Assembly: GCF_001905845.1 (NCBI RefSeq) | Contig: NZ_LIVZ01000006.1 | Location: forward strand, 124,001 to 188,000 | Reading direction: 5' to 3' | Length of the DNA: 64,000 nucleotides | From: Streptomyces sp. TSRI0107 | GTDB lineage: Bacteria; Actinomycetota; Actinomycetes; Streptomycetales; Streptomycetaceae | Shown here: piece after piece, positions 27,586 to 36,744 of the stretch | How positions within the stretch are numbered: position 1 is the stretch's first letter | Layout of the letters: each line of letters opens with the position of its first letter | Program-made: the position numbers and the translations under genes | The notes under the pieces: model-generated | Database searches by the model: none | Told to the model about the DNA's origin: nothing | What the model saw: only the letters and a program-made list of their open reading frames with translations

Positions 27586-27706
27586 CGCCACTCTCCATCC
27601 GTACACCCAGCAAAGCTTTAAACAGAACCGAACACATCAAAGCACAAATCCCCACGCCGGTCACCATCACAACCGAACAAAGAACCCCAAGCAAGGTGAG
27701 GCCCGG
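27586..27706. promoter_or_regulatory. Divergent galT/symporter control region
   Basis: This AT-richer gap carries AACCGAACA twice (27626-27634 and 27671-27679), 45 bp apart, and on the gal strand TGTGAT and TGTTCGGTT motifs. The S. lividans galP1 operator is described as a set of short repeats; these could be the equivalent. A CTTTAAAC stretch at 27617-27624 may be part of a -10 region. Confidence 0.5.
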
Positions 27707-29395
27707 ATGCAGATCCCCCCACAGAACGTCCACCTCGCGGCCGAGCTGCGGCTCCCCACGAACTGGCTCGACTACACGATCCTGGCGATCTACTTCGTCG
27801 TCGTGCTGGGCATCGGCTTCGCCGCCCGCCGGTCGGTGAAGACCAGCCTCGACTTCTTCCTCTCCGGCCGTTCCCTGCCCGCCTGGGTCACCGGTCTCGC
27901 CTTCATCGCCGCCAACCTCGGCGCCACCGAGATCCTGGGCATGGCCGCCAACAGCGCGCAGTACGGCGTCTACACCACGCACTGGTACTGGATCGGCGCC
28001 ATCCCGGCCATGGTCTTCCTCGGCCTGGTGATGATGCCCTTCTACTACGGCTCCAAGGTCCGCTCGGTCCCCGAGTTCCTGCTGCTGCGCTTCGACCGGG
28101 GCGCGCACCTGCTCAGCGCGATCCTGTTCGCCTTCGCCGCCATCCTGATCGCCGGCGTCAACCTGTACGCCCTCGCCATCGTCGTCGAGGCGCTGCTGGG
28201 CTGGCCCGAATGGGTGGCGATCGTGGTCGCCGGGTTCTTCGTGCTGGCGTACATCACCCTGGGCGGCCTGTCCTCGGCGATCTACAACGAGGTGCTGCAG
28301 TTCTTCGTGATCCTCGCCGCGCTGATCCCGATCACGGTACTCGGCCTGAGGAGCGTCGGCGGCTGGGACGGGCTGTCGGACAAGCTCACCGAGCAGCACG
28401 GCGCCGACTTCATGACCGCCTGGGGCGGCACCGGCATCGGCAGCGAGAACCCGCTCGGCGCCAACTGGCTGACCATCGTCCTCGGCCTCGGCTTCGTGCT
28501 GTCCTTCGGCTACTGGACGACGAACTTCGCCGAGGTGCAGCGCGCGCTGTCCGCGAAGAACCTCTCGGCCGCCCAGCGCACCCCGCTGATCGCCGCGTTC
28601 CCGAAGATCTTCATCGTCTTCCTGGTGATGATCCCCGGCCTGGTCGCCGCCGTGCTGGTCCCGCAGATCGGCACGCCCGACTCCGACCTCCAGTACAACG
28701 ACGCCATCCCCTACCTCATGCAGTCGCTGCTGCCCAACGGCGTGCTCGGCATCGCCGTGACCGGGCTGCTGGCCGCGTTCATGGCGGGCATGGCGGCCAA
28801 CGTCTCGTCCTTCAACACCGTCTTCACCACCGACATCTGGGCGAAGTACGTGGTGCGGGACCGCGAGGACGCGTACTACGTGCGGTTCGGGCGGCTGATC
28901 ACCGCGATCGGTGTGTTCGCCTCGATCGGCACGGCGTTCCTGGCGAGGTCGTTCTCGAACATCATGGCCTACCTCCAGGCGCTGTTCTCCTTCTTCAACG
29001 TGCCGATGTTCGTGGTCTTCATCATCGGCATGTTCTGGAAGCGGGCGTCGATGAAGTCCGGCTTCTGGGGCCTGCTCGCGGGCACCGCCGCCGCGATGGT
29101 CAACTACTTCGTCATCTACAAGCAGGGCATCATCGACATCCCCTCCGACCAGGGCGCCAACTTCGTCTCCGCGATCGCGGGCTTCGTCGCGGGCGCGGTC
29201 GTCATGGTGGCCGTCTCCCTGTTCACCAGGCCGAAGCCCATGGAGGAGCTGCAGGGCCTGGTCTACGGCACCACGTCCCCCGGCATGGCCGAGCCGCCGG
29301 CGCCCGGCGACGAGGCCTGGTACCGCAAGCCGGCGCTGCTGGGCTGGGGAGCGATCGTCCTGGCCGCCGTCTGCTACATCCCGTTCTCGTTCTGA
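27707..29395 (+). CDS. Sodium/solute symporter, probably for galactose
   Basis: 562 aa from ATG at 27707 with AAGGTGAGG. It belongs to the SSS family, with about 13-14 membrane helices. ANLGATEILGMAANSAQYGVY in helix 1-2, GGLSSAIYNEVLQF, and FMAGMAANVSSFNTVFTTDIW (sodium-site helix 8 region) are conserved. It is divergent from galT and shares its control region, so galactose is the likely substrate. A small membrane protein follows on the same strand. Sugar specificity is inferred from context. Confidence 0.9.
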   Translation: MQIPPQNVHLAAELRLPTNWLDYTILAIYFVVVLGIGFAARRSVKTSLDFFLSGRSLPAWVTGLAFIAANLGATEILGMAANSAQYGVYTTHWYWIGAIPAMVFLGLVMMPFYYGSKVRSVPEFLLLRFDRGAHLLSAILFAFAAILIAGVNLYALAIVVEALLGWPEWVAIVVAGFFVLAYITLGGLSSAIYNEVLQFFVILAALIPITVLGLRSVGGWDGLSDKLTEQHGADFMTAWGGTGIGSENPLGANWLTIVLGLGFVLSFGYWTTNFAEVQRALSAKNLSAAQRTPLIAAFPKIFIVFLVMIPGLVAAVLVPQIGTPDSDLQYNDAIPYLMQSLLPNGVLGIAVTGLLAAFMAGMAANVSSFNTVFTTDIWAKYVVRDREDAYYVRFGRLITAIGVFASIGTAFLARSFSNIMAYLQALFSFFNVPMFVVFIIGMFWKRASMKSGFWGLLAGTAAAMVNYFVIYKQGIIDIPSDQGANFVSAIAGFVAGAVVMVAVSLFTRPKPMEELQGLVYGTTSPGMAEPPAPGDEAWYRKPALLGWGAIVLAAVCYIPFSF

Positions 29396-29415
29396 CGCGG
29401 GAGGATTGAGAGAGC

Positions 29416-29751
29416 ATGTCTGAGCACCCCGAACACGGCTTCAGCGAACAGGACGTCCAGCGCGAGGTCACCGAGCTGGAGGGCAAGTCGGCGACGGCCG
29501 CCCGGCTCTTCGACATCCGCCGCATCATCGGCGGCCTGTTCGTGATCTACGGCGTCATCGTCACGATCACCGGCCTGACCGACGACGACGCCGCGATCGA
29601 CAAGGCCCAGGGCGTCAACATCAACCTGTGGACCGGCGTGGGCATGCTGCTCCTCGGCCTGTTCTTCCTCGCGTGGCTGAAGCTCCGCCCCGCGGCTCCC
29701 CCGCCCCCGCGTCCCGTCCCGGAGGCGGAGGACCGGCCCACCCCCGAGTGA
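29416..29751 (+). CDS. Small two-helix membrane protein after the symporter
   Basis: 111 aa from ATG at 29416, 20 nt after the symporter stop, with GGAGGATTGAGAG. Two membrane helices (about 38-53 and 75-92) flank an acidic loop, followed by a proline-rich cytoplasmic tail. The N-terminal 35 residues are acidic. No known family. Co-transcription suggests an accessory subunit of the symporter or a simple co-regulated membrane protein. Confidence 0.8.
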   Translation: MSEHPEHGFSEQDVQREVTELEGKSATAARLFDIRRIIGGLFVIYGVIVTITGLTDDDAAIDKAQGVNINLWTGVGMLLLGLFFLAWLKLRPAAPPPPRPVPEAEDRPTPE

Positions 29752-29784
29752 CACCCGGGTGATCCCCCACGGGGCCGGAGCCGG

Positions 29785-30504
29785 CTACGGTTCCGACCCC
29801 GACCCCGTCGCCGTCTCGGGGGCGGGGCCGTGCGTCCGCAGCGGCCCCGCGCGGTCCAGCAGACCCGTACGGGCCGCGAGGGCCGCCGCCTCCAGGCGGG
29901 AGCCGACGCCCAGTTTCATCAGGACCCGCTGGACATGGGTGCGGGCGGTGGAGGGGGCGATGCCCATCCCGGCGGCGATGAGACGGGTGTCCTCGCCGTC
30001 GGCGACCCGGACCAGGACCTCGACCTCGCGCGGGGTGAGCATCTGCAGCAGACGCTGGCCCTCGTCGTCGGGCTGGGCCGCGGGGTTGAGGAGTTCACCG
30101 AAGGCGCCCTGGAGCAGTTGCGGGGCGACGGCCGCCTCGCCCGCCCGTGCCTTCATGATGGCCCGCTCCACGCCCTCGATGCGCTCGTCGTGCCGTACGT
30201 AGCCGGAGGCCCCGGCCGCGAAGGCGGCCGCGATGCCGCGCGGGGACGGCACGGGCCCCAGCACCAGGACCGCCACCTGCGGCCGCTCCCTCTTGATCCG
30301 CACCACCGGGTCGAAGGTCCCCGGCTCCGCCGGTGCCGCCGTCCCCAGCAGGCACACCTCGGGTGCCCGTGCGATCACCAGCTCCGCGGCACCCGCCGCG
30401 GGCGCGGCGGCGGCCAGCACCCGGTGCCCGCGCAGCTTCAGCGCGGAGGCCAGCGCCTCCGCGAGCAGACGGTGGTCGTCGACCACCATGAGCCGCACTC
30501 CCAT
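29785..30504 (-). CDS. LuxR-type regulator with degenerate receiver domain
   Basis: 239 aa from ATG at 30504. The receiver starts MGVRLMVVDDHRLLAE with Asp9 and Asp10 intact, but the strand that should end in the phospho-acceptor reads PEVCLLGTAAP, so Gly54 replaces the aspartate. Conventional phosphotransfer is therefore unlikely. The C-terminal HTH is LTPREVEVLVRVADGEDTRLIAAGMGIAPSTARTHVQRVLMKLGV. Such atypical receivers can respond to ligands or protein partners. No kinase is nearby. The gene sits downstream of a terminator after the beta-propeller gene, so it has its own promoter. Confidence 0.88.
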   Translation of the reverse strand: MGVRLMVVDDHRLLAEALASALKLRGHRVLAAAAPAAGAAELVIARAPEVCLLGTAAPAEPGTFDPVVRIKRERPQVAVLVLGPVPSPRGIAAAFAAGASGYVRHDERIEGVERAIMKARAGEAAVAPQLLQGAFGELLNPAAQPDDEGQRLLQMLTPREVEVLVRVADGEDTRLIAAGMGIAPSTARTHVQRVLMKLGVGSRLEAAALAARTGLLDRAGPLRTHGPAPETATGSGSEP

Positions 30505-30833
30505 CGAGCAACCCCCCAAGTCCCCCCAGTGGACGCCCCTATGGATGCCCACGGGATCACACGGACAGACCCCGGACCGCGGCGGCTCTTCGGTCCCGCT
30601 CCGCCCCGGCCACGCCCCCGGCGCGGGGCCCCCCGGCACCCACGCCCTTTCATGCCCCCGGAAGCTACACGCTTGTTCGACGTTGCGCTGCCCTCTCCTG
30701 GTGAGAACTGCCCCGGATCGCCGAAATTCCGCTCTTTCGAGGGTGTTGACGGGGTTGAGCGGTACGCGCGCGGCCCCGTCCCTGAGCTGGGACGGGGCCG
30801 CGTGCGCTCCGGCGCGTGCGCCGGGTGGGGGAA
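30505..30833. other. Gene-free region upstream of the LuxR gene (329 nt)
   Basis: No CDS is credible here. The stretch holds the terminator at 30769-30802 for the upstream beta-propeller gene and otherwise the promoter and leader of the LuxR gene. A TTTCGAGGGTGTTGAC section at about 30736-30750 is slightly AT-richer. I see no clear promoter pair. Confidence 0.5.
30769..30802 (-). terminator. Terminator of the beta-propeller gene pair
   Basis: CGCGGCCCCGTCCC (30769-30782) and GGGACGGGGCCGCG (30789-30802) form a perfect 14-bp stem with a 6-nt loop, 31 nt after the stop at 30834. Confidence 0.9.
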
Positions 30834-32666
30834 TCAGCCGGTGGCGCCGAACGCGATCGCCAGGTACTCCCGGCCGCCGTACGAGGACCCGCTGGCGTAC
30901 ACGTCGGCCATGTACAGCTGCCCCTGCGAGTACAGCAGTTCCGCGGAGCTGGGCTGCATGCTGGTCTCCGCGTCGCGGACCGTCTCGTCGGACGGGTTCT
31001 CCAGCAGCTTGGTCTCCTCGAAGGTGCCGCCGTCGATGCTGACGACCTGGCCGCCCTTGTCGTAGGGCGGCGACTTGTACGCGATCACGTTGCCGCCGTC
31101 CATGCGCAGCGGGGTGATCGTGTAGTCGTCGCCGGCGTCGGCGCGCTGGCCGGTCTGCTTGCCGGTGGCCAGGTCGAAGACGACGATCTCGTTGGTCTGG
31201 CCGTAGTCGCTGCCGGCGCTGTCGTGCTCCTCGGTCGGGATGTACAGCCGGTCGTTGCCGACCGCGAGGCCGGCGCAGTCCTCGATCCGGGAGATGCCGT
31301 CGCACTTGGCGGCGTAGGCGTCGCCCGGCGCGGAGATGCGGGTGCGCAGCTTGCCGGTCTTGTTGTCGACCGAGAAGAAGTCCGAGATGCCGGAGCCGTC
31401 GCCCGCGGCGTCGCCGACGTCGGCGGCGACCACCAGCGGCTCGGTCGACACCACGCTGGCGTACTCGATGCCCCTGGTCATCTTGTACTCGGAGATCACC
31501 TTCCCGGACTTCGGGTCGATGGTCTGGATGTGCAGCTCGCGCTCGCCGTACTGGCCGCACTTGCGCACCGCGACCAGCTTGGGGCCGCCGCCGTAGCCCG
31601 CGTCGTAGCAGGTGTCGGTCGGCTTCGGGCTCCACAGCGACTTGCCGGTCGTCACGTCGAACGCGGCGCCGCCGCTGGTGCCGCCGACGGCGACGGTGTT
31701 CCCGCTGACGGTGACGTTGTCGAAGCTGATCAGCCGGTCACCGGTTTTGGCGCTCTTCGTCCACAGCGTCTTGCCCGCCGCGAGGTCGATCGCCGCGACC
31801 TGGCTGCAGCCCTCGTGGGAGTCCTTCGCCGGCATCTTCGGCTGGAAGACGACCGCGGCCTTGTCGTCGTCGGTGATGTGCTTGCTGGCGGAGCAGACCG
31901 GACCGGGCAGCTTGACGGTCCAGGTCTTGGTGCCCTTCGCGCGGTCGTAGCCGACGATCTGGGCGACGCCGCTCTTGGCGTACACCTCGTCGGTGAGCCA
32001 GGAGCCCTCGACGACGACGGTCTCGTCCTCCGCCACCTTCGGCATCGGGACCTGGAACAGCACCTTGGACGCGGTGTTGCCGGGGACCTTCTCCGAGCCC
32101 TTGGTGGAGGTGCCGCCGGAGCCGCCCTTGTCGTCACCGCCGCCGGTGCCGCCGCTGGAACTCGCGGTGTCCTTCTTGCCGTCGTCGTCGCCGGAGGAGG
32201 CGTACCAGACACCGCCGCCGACGATCAGCGCGATCGCCACGACCGCGGCGACGATGATCGCCAGCTGCGCGTTGATCTTCCGCCCGCCGCCGGCCGGCGG
32301 GGCCGCCTGCGCCTGCATCGGCATCGCCGGCTGCTGATAGCCGTAGCCGGGCTGCTGGCCGTACGCGCCCGGCTGCTGGCCGGAGTACGGGCCGGGCGCC
32401 GGGGTCGCCGGGGCGCCGTACGGGCCGGGCTGCTGGCCCGGGTAGCCGTAGCCGCCGGGCGGGGTCTGCGGCGGGCCCTGCGGCGCCTGGGGCTGCTGGG
32501 GCTGCTGGGGCGCCTGGGGGTAGCCGTAGCCCGGCTGCGGGGCGGGCGGCGTCTGCGGGGCGCCGAAGCCACCCGACGGCGGCTGGTCCTGGGGCTGGCC
32601 TTGGGGCGCGCCGAACCCTCCCCCCTGCGGGGGCTGGTTGGGCGGCGGAGGGGGCGGCTGGGTCAT
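30834..32666 (-). CDS. Membrane-anchored PQQ-like beta-propeller protein, paralogue 1
   Basis: 610 aa from ATG at 32666 with GAGGTG. Residues 1-130 are a Pro/Gln/Gly/Tyr-rich cytoplasmic tail with repeats such as GYGYP and QQPG. A membrane helix follows (about 133-153, QLAIIVAAVVAIALIVGG). A Ser/Gly/Asp-rich linker leads to an extracellular beta-propeller (about 200-610) with blade motifs DLAAGKTLWTKSA, DVTTGKSLWSPKP, DPKSGKVISEYKM and DLATGKQTGQRAD. Cysteine pairs could form disulfides. It is 74 nt downstream of a paralogue of the same layout. A role as a surface sensor or scaffold is possible; no catalytic site is visible. Confidence 0.88.
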   Translation of the reverse strand: MTQPPPPPPNQPPQGGGFGAPQGQPQDQPPSGGFGAPQTPPAPQPGYGYPQAPQQPQQPQAPQGPPQTPPGGYGYPGQQPGPYGAPATPAPGPYSGQQPGAYGQQPGYGYQQPAMPMQAQAAPPAGGGRKINAQLAIIVAAVVAIALIVGGGVWYASSGDDDGKKDTASSSGGTGGGDDKGGSGGTSTKGSEKVPGNTASKVLFQVPMPKVAEDETVVVEGSWLTDEVYAKSGVAQIVGYDRAKGTKTWTVKLPGPVCSASKHITDDDKAAVVFQPKMPAKDSHEGCSQVAAIDLAAGKTLWTKSAKTGDRLISFDNVTVSGNTVAVGGTSGGAAFDVTTGKSLWSPKPTDTCYDAGYGGGPKLVAVRKCGQYGERELHIQTIDPKSGKVISEYKMTRGIEYASVVSTEPLVVAADVGDAAGDGSGISDFFSVDNKTGKLRTRISAPGDAYAAKCDGISRIEDCAGLAVGNDRLYIPTEEHDSAGSDYGQTNEIVVFDLATGKQTGQRADAGDDYTITPLRMDGGNVIAYKSPPYDKGGQVVSIDGGTFEETKLLENPSDETVRDAETSMQPSSAELLYSQGQLYMADVYASGSSYGGREYLAIAFGATG

Positions 32667-32739
32667 GGCGTGGACACCTCGGGGACGGATCGGCTCAGGG
32701 ACCGATTCGGGGAGAACGGGAGAAGAAAGTGAGAGCGCG

Positions 32740-34566
32740 TCACTTGCCGAAGGCCAGCATCAGCTTCTCCTTGGTTTCGTCGTTGCCGGTCAGCCGCGTG
32801 GTGGAGATGTACAGCCGCCCGTCCGCCCAGTCGATGTCCCGGGAGAAGAAGCTGCCCTCGACGTCCGCGGCGCCCTGCGGGTTCTGCAGCAGCTTGGCCG
32901 GCTTGTGGCTGCTGCCGGTGGCCGCGATGGACACGACCTGGCCGCCCGCGTCGTACGACGGCTCGACGTAGGCGATCAGCTTGCCGCCCTCGGCCCGCAG
33001 CGGCAGCATCGGCTCGTCGGCCGGGGACTTCACCCGCCACTTCTCCTTGCCGTTGGCCAGGGAGATCGCGATGACGTCGTTGGCGCCGGCGTCGCCGTCC
33101 GTGGGCAGGAAGAGGGTGTCCGCGGTGGCCACGACTCCCGTGCAGCCCGTCAGTTCACGCTGGAGGATGCCGATGCCGCACTCGGGGGCGATGCCGTCCT
33201 TGATGTCGACCTGGGAGCGGATCTTGCCGCTGCCGGTGAACGTGGCGACGTTCCACTTGTCGGTGTCCTCGTTGGTGCTGTAGACGACCAGCGGGTCCAC
33301 GGAGAAGGTCCGGGTGATCCGCCAGCCCTTCTCGTACGCGAACGTCCACTTGACCTTGCCGGTCTTCGGGTCCAGCTCCGAGATCTCTTCGTGCTCCTTG
33401 TCCGTGGCGGCCCCGCAGGAGGCGACCTGGATCAGCCGGGAGCCGCCCGCGAACGCGGCGGGGAAGCAGGCGTCGCCGTACTTCTTCTTGTCGTAGAGCT
33501 TCTTGCCGGTGTTGACGTCGTACGCCGTGCCGGACTGCGAGCGGCCCACCATCAGGGTGTCGCCGGCCAGGGAGAGTTCGACGGTGATCGTGCTGTCGAA
33601 CAGGTCGCCGTCGCCGATCTCGCCGCTCCAGCCCTTCTTGCCGGTGGCGAGGTCGATCTGCTGGAGCTGGTTGCACTCGGCGCGGTCGCTGGAGCCGTTC
33701 ATGTACGCCACGACGATCTTGTCGTCGGCCGACTTCTGCGGGGTGGCCGCGCAGATCTCCTGCGGGAAGGTGATCGCGTCCCAGGTCGGCTTGCCGTCGC
33801 CCACGTTGTACGCGAAGACCTGCTCGTACACCGCCTTCACGGCCGTCTTGTCGGTGATCCACATGCCGGGGGCGTCGGCACCGGAACCGGGCGCGTCGGG
33901 CGCCTCCTTGTACCAGAGCACCTTCGACTCGCCCGCCTTGCGGCCCTCGTTGAGGTTGTCCGGGTCGGCGCCGCCGTCGCCGCTGCCGTCGCCCGGGTTG
34001 ACCGGGGCGTCGGTGGCGGTGGGCTTGGCGTCGTCGCTCTTGCCCGCGACCGGCTCCTTCTTGCCGCCCTCGTCACCACCGGCGACCGCGTACACGGTGC
34101 CGCCTATCACCAGCAGTGCCGCGACCGCCGCGCCGACCGCCAGCGCGGGCTTGCCCTTGAAGGGGTTGCGGGAGCCGGACCCGGCGGGCGGCGGGGTGCC
34201 GGGGCCGCCCGGGAACTGGGTCTGCGGGTAGCCGTAACCGGGCTGCTGGCCGGGCTGGGCCGGCTGGCCGTACGGCCCCGGCTGCTGGGGCTGGCCGTAG
34301 GGGCCGGGCTGCTGGCCGTAAGGGCCGGGCCGGCCGTACGGCCCCGGCTGCTGAGGGGTGCCGTACGGGCCGGGCTGCTGCGGGTAGCCGTAGCCCGGCT
34401 GCGGGGCGCCCTGCGGGGGCGGCGGGGTCTGCGGGGGCTGCGCCGGGGGCGGGGGCGTGCCCTGCCGGGGGTCCTGCGGAGCTCCGAAACCGCCCTGCGG
34501 CGGCTGGCTCTGCGGCGCGCCGAAGCCGCCCGGCTGCTGCGGTGGCTGGTTGGGCGGCTGGGTCAT
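32740..34566 (-). CDS. Membrane-anchored PQQ-like beta-propeller protein, paralogue 2
   Basis: 608 aa from ATG at 34566; an upstream in-frame start at 34629 would add 21 residues without the MTQPP start shared with paralogue 1. The Pro/Gln/Tyr-rich tail (1-140) has many QQPGPYG repeats. The membrane helix is at about 146-165 (ALAVGAAVAALLVIGGTVYAV). The outer part is a beta-propeller with DLATGKKGWSGEI, DVNTGKKLYDKKK, DPKTGKVKWTFAY and SLANGKEKWRVKS. Shared start, layout and end (LMLAFGK) show that it arose by duplication with the next gene. Function unknown. Confidence 0.88.
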   Translation of the reverse strand: MTQPPNQPPQQPGGFGAPQSQPPQGGFGAPQDPRQGTPPPPAQPPQTPPPPQGAPQPGYGYPQQPGPYGTPQQPGPYGRPGPYGQQPGPYGQPQQPGPYGQPAQPGQQPGYGYPQTQFPGGPGTPPPAGSGSRNPFKGKPALAVGAAVAALLVIGGTVYAVAGGDEGGKKEPVAGKSDDAKPTATDAPVNPGDGSGDGGADPDNLNEGRKAGESKVLWYKEAPDAPGSGADAPGMWITDKTAVKAVYEQVFAYNVGDGKPTWDAITFPQEICAATPQKSADDKIVVAYMNGSSDRAECNQLQQIDLATGKKGWSGEIGDGDLFDSTITVELSLAGDTLMVGRSQSGTAYDVNTGKKLYDKKKYGDACFPAAFAGGSRLIQVASCGAATDKEHEEISELDPKTGKVKWTFAYEKGWRITRTFSVDPLVVYSTNEDTDKWNVATFTGSGKIRSQVDIKDGIAPECGIGILQRELTGCTGVVATADTLFLPTDGDAGANDVIAISLANGKEKWRVKSPADEPMLPLRAEGGKLIAYVEPSYDAGGQVVSIAATGSSHKPAKLLQNPQGAADVEGSFFSRDIDWADGRLYISTTRLTGNDETKEKLMLAFGK

Positions 34567-34699
34567 CTGCGGTTCCCCCTCGTGACCGATGTGGCGCCGC
34601 GCCCCTGTGGCGCTGCGTTTCCGCCACACCCGTGTTTCTCAGACGTATTCAGACGGTTCTCAGACGGCCCTTTCTATCACCCGCCGCCGACAGCACAGC

Positions 34700-34738
34700 G
34701 GGCCGGAGCCTCCCCTGTTCCCAAGGGAGGACCGGCCC
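34700..34738 (-). terminator. Terminator of the ABC-F gene
   Basis: GGGCCGG-AG-CCTCCC (34700-34714) pairs with GGGAGG-A-CCGGCCC (34725-34738), a 13-bp stem with a small internal loop, 37 nt after the ABC-F stop. The beta-propeller gene promoter should lie between it and 34566. Confidence 0.8.
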
Positions 34739-34774
34739 GTGATGCCGTCGTTACGCGCCTTCACGCGCCCTTCA

Positions 34775-36586
34775 CTACGCCTGGGCCTCCTCGGCGAGTT
34801 CGAGCCAGCGCAGCTCCAGCTCCTCCCGCTGCCCCGCCAGATCCCGCAGTTCGGCGTCGAGTTCGGCCACCTTCGCGAAGTCCGTGGCGTTCTCGGCGAT
34901 CCGCGCGTGCAGCTTGGTCTCCTTCTCGGAGATCTTGTCCAGCTGCCGCTCGATCTTCTGCAGTTCCTTCTTCGCGGCGCGCTGGTCGGCGGCGCTCTTC
35001 TCCGCAGTCGCGGGCTTCTGCGCCACGGGCGAGGCGGCCGCGGCCGCCTCCTCCATGCGCTGCCGCCGCTCCAGGTACTCGTCGATGCCGCGCGGCAGCA
35101 TCCGCAGGGTGCCGTCGCCGAGCAGGGCGAACACCCGGTCGGTGGTGCGCTCGACGAAGAACCGGTCGTGGGAGATGACGATCATCGAGCCGGGCCAGCC
35201 GTCGAGGACGTCCTCCAGCTGGGTCAGGGTCTCGATGTCGAGGTCGTTGGTGGGCTCGTCGAGGAAGAGGACGTTGGGCTCGTCCATGAGGAGGCGCAGC
35301 AGCTGGAGCCGGCGCCGCTCACCGCCGGACAGGTCGCCGACGGGCGTCCACTGCTTCTCCTTGCTGAACCCGAACGTCTCGCACAGCTGACCCGCGGTCA
35401 TCTCGCGGCCCTTGCCGAGGTCGACGCGCTCGCGCACCCGCTGTACGGCCTCCAGGACCCGCCAGGTCGGGTCGAGTTCGGCGACCTCCTGCGAGAGGTA
35501 GGCCAGCTTGACCGTCTTGCCCACGTTGATCCGGCCGGCGGCGGGCTGGGCCTCGCCCTCGGTCCGCGCGGCCTGGGCCATCGCCCGCAGCAGGGAGGTC
35601 TTGCCGGCGCCGTTGACACCGACCAGGCCGATGCGGTCGCCGGGGCCGAGCTGCCAGGTCACGTGCTTCATCAGCACCTTGGGGCCGGCCTGGACGGTGA
35701 TGTCCTCCAGGTCGAACACGGTCTTCCCGAGCCGTGAGGAGGCGAACTTCATCAGCTCGCTGCTGTCCCGGGGCGGCGGCACGTCCTTGATCAGCTCGTT
35801 GGCGGCCTCCACGCGGAAGCGCGGCTTGGACGTGCGGGCGGGGGCGCCGCGGCGCAGCCAGGCCAGCTCCTTGCGGATCAGGTTCTGCCGCTTGGCCTCC
35901 TCCGTGGCGGCGATGCGCTCCCGCTCCGCGCGGGCGAAGACGTAGTCGGAGTAGCCGCCCTCGTACTCGTAGACGTCGCCGCGCTGCACGTCCCACATGC
36001 GGGTGCAGACCTGGTCGAGGAACCAGCGGTCGTGGGTGACGCAGACCAGCGCGGAGCGGCGCTCGCGCAGATGCCTCGCCAGCCAGGCGATGCCCTCGAC
36101 GTCCAGGTGGTTGGTCGGCTCGTCGAGGACGATGAGGTCCTGCTCCTCGATGAGCAGCTTGGCCAGCGCGATACGGCGGCGCTCACCGCCGGAGAGCGGC
36201 CCGATCACCGTGTCCAGACCCTGCGGGAACCCCGGCAGGTCCAGCCCGCCGAACAGGCCGGTCAGCACGTCCCGGATCTTGGCGTTGCCCGCCCACTCGT
36301 GGTCGGCGAGGTCACGGATGACCTCGTGCCGGACGGTCGCCTCGGGATCCAGGGAGTCGTGCTGCGTGAGCACGCCCAGACGCAGCCCGCCGGAGTGCGT
36401 GACCCGCCCGGAGTCCGCCTCCTCCAGCTTGGCGAGCATCCGGATCAGCGTCGTCTTGCCGTCGCCGTTGCGACCCACGACACCGATGCGGTCCCCTTCC
36501 GAGACGCCGAGGGAGATGCCGTCGAGCAGGGCACGGGTGCCGTACACCTTGCTGACGTTCTCGACATTGACCAGGTTGACGGCCAT
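34775..36586 (-). CDS. ABC-F family ATPase
   Basis: 603 aa from ATG at 36586 with AGGAGAG; an upstream start at 36622 lacks a site. Two ABC modules without membrane domain: Walker A GRNGDGKTT and GVNGAGKTS, signatures LSGGERRR (both), Walker B LIVLDEPTNHLD and LFLDEPTNDLD. The linker between the modules is the ABC-F P-site region. The C-terminus (about 530-603) is a charged coiled coil as in Uup. ABC-F proteins act on ribosomes, in translation or antibiotic protection, rather than transport. Nothing here marks it as a resistance factor; it is probably a housekeeping member. Confidence 0.94.
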   Translation of the reverse strand: MAVNLVNVENVSKVYGTRALLDGISLGVSEGDRIGVVGRNGDGKTTLIRMLAKLEEADSGRVTHSGGLRLGVLTQHDSLDPEATVRHEVIRDLADHEWAGNAKIRDVLTGLFGGLDLPGFPQGLDTVIGPLSGGERRRIALAKLLIEEQDLIVLDEPTNHLDVEGIAWLARHLRERRSALVCVTHDRWFLDQVCTRMWDVQRGDVYEYEGGYSDYVFARAERERIAATEEAKRQNLIRKELAWLRRGAPARTSKPRFRVEAANELIKDVPPPRDSSELMKFASSRLGKTVFDLEDITVQAGPKVLMKHVTWQLGPGDRIGLVGVNGAGKTSLLRAMAQAARTEGEAQPAAGRINVGKTVKLAYLSQEVAELDPTWRVLEAVQRVRERVDLGKGREMTAGQLCETFGFSKEKQWTPVGDLSGGERRRLQLLRLLMDEPNVLFLDEPTNDLDIETLTQLEDVLDGWPGSMIVISHDRFFVERTTDRVFALLGDGTLRMLPRGIDEYLERRQRMEEAAAAASPVAQKPATAEKSAADQRAAKKELQKIERQLDKISEKETKLHARIAENATDFAKVAELDAELRDLAGQREELELRWLELAEEAQA

Positions 36587-36744
36587 TTCTCTCCTGCGTA
36601 CGGGGGACCGGTCAGCCTTCAAGCCTAGGGCCTCGGAGGTGCGGGGCGGCGCGCGAGGGGGTGGTCACTCGTTGTGATGACCTGATCGGGACGGGGCGGC
36701 TACCGTGGAGGGCAGGCGCCATGATGCCGTCCATGGGAGGAACC

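Noticed and set aside
34200..34560. Repetitive DNA that might suggest a CRISPR array
   Set aside because: The repeats are short, in frame and encode QQPGPYG-type low-complexity protein; there are no uniform spacers.
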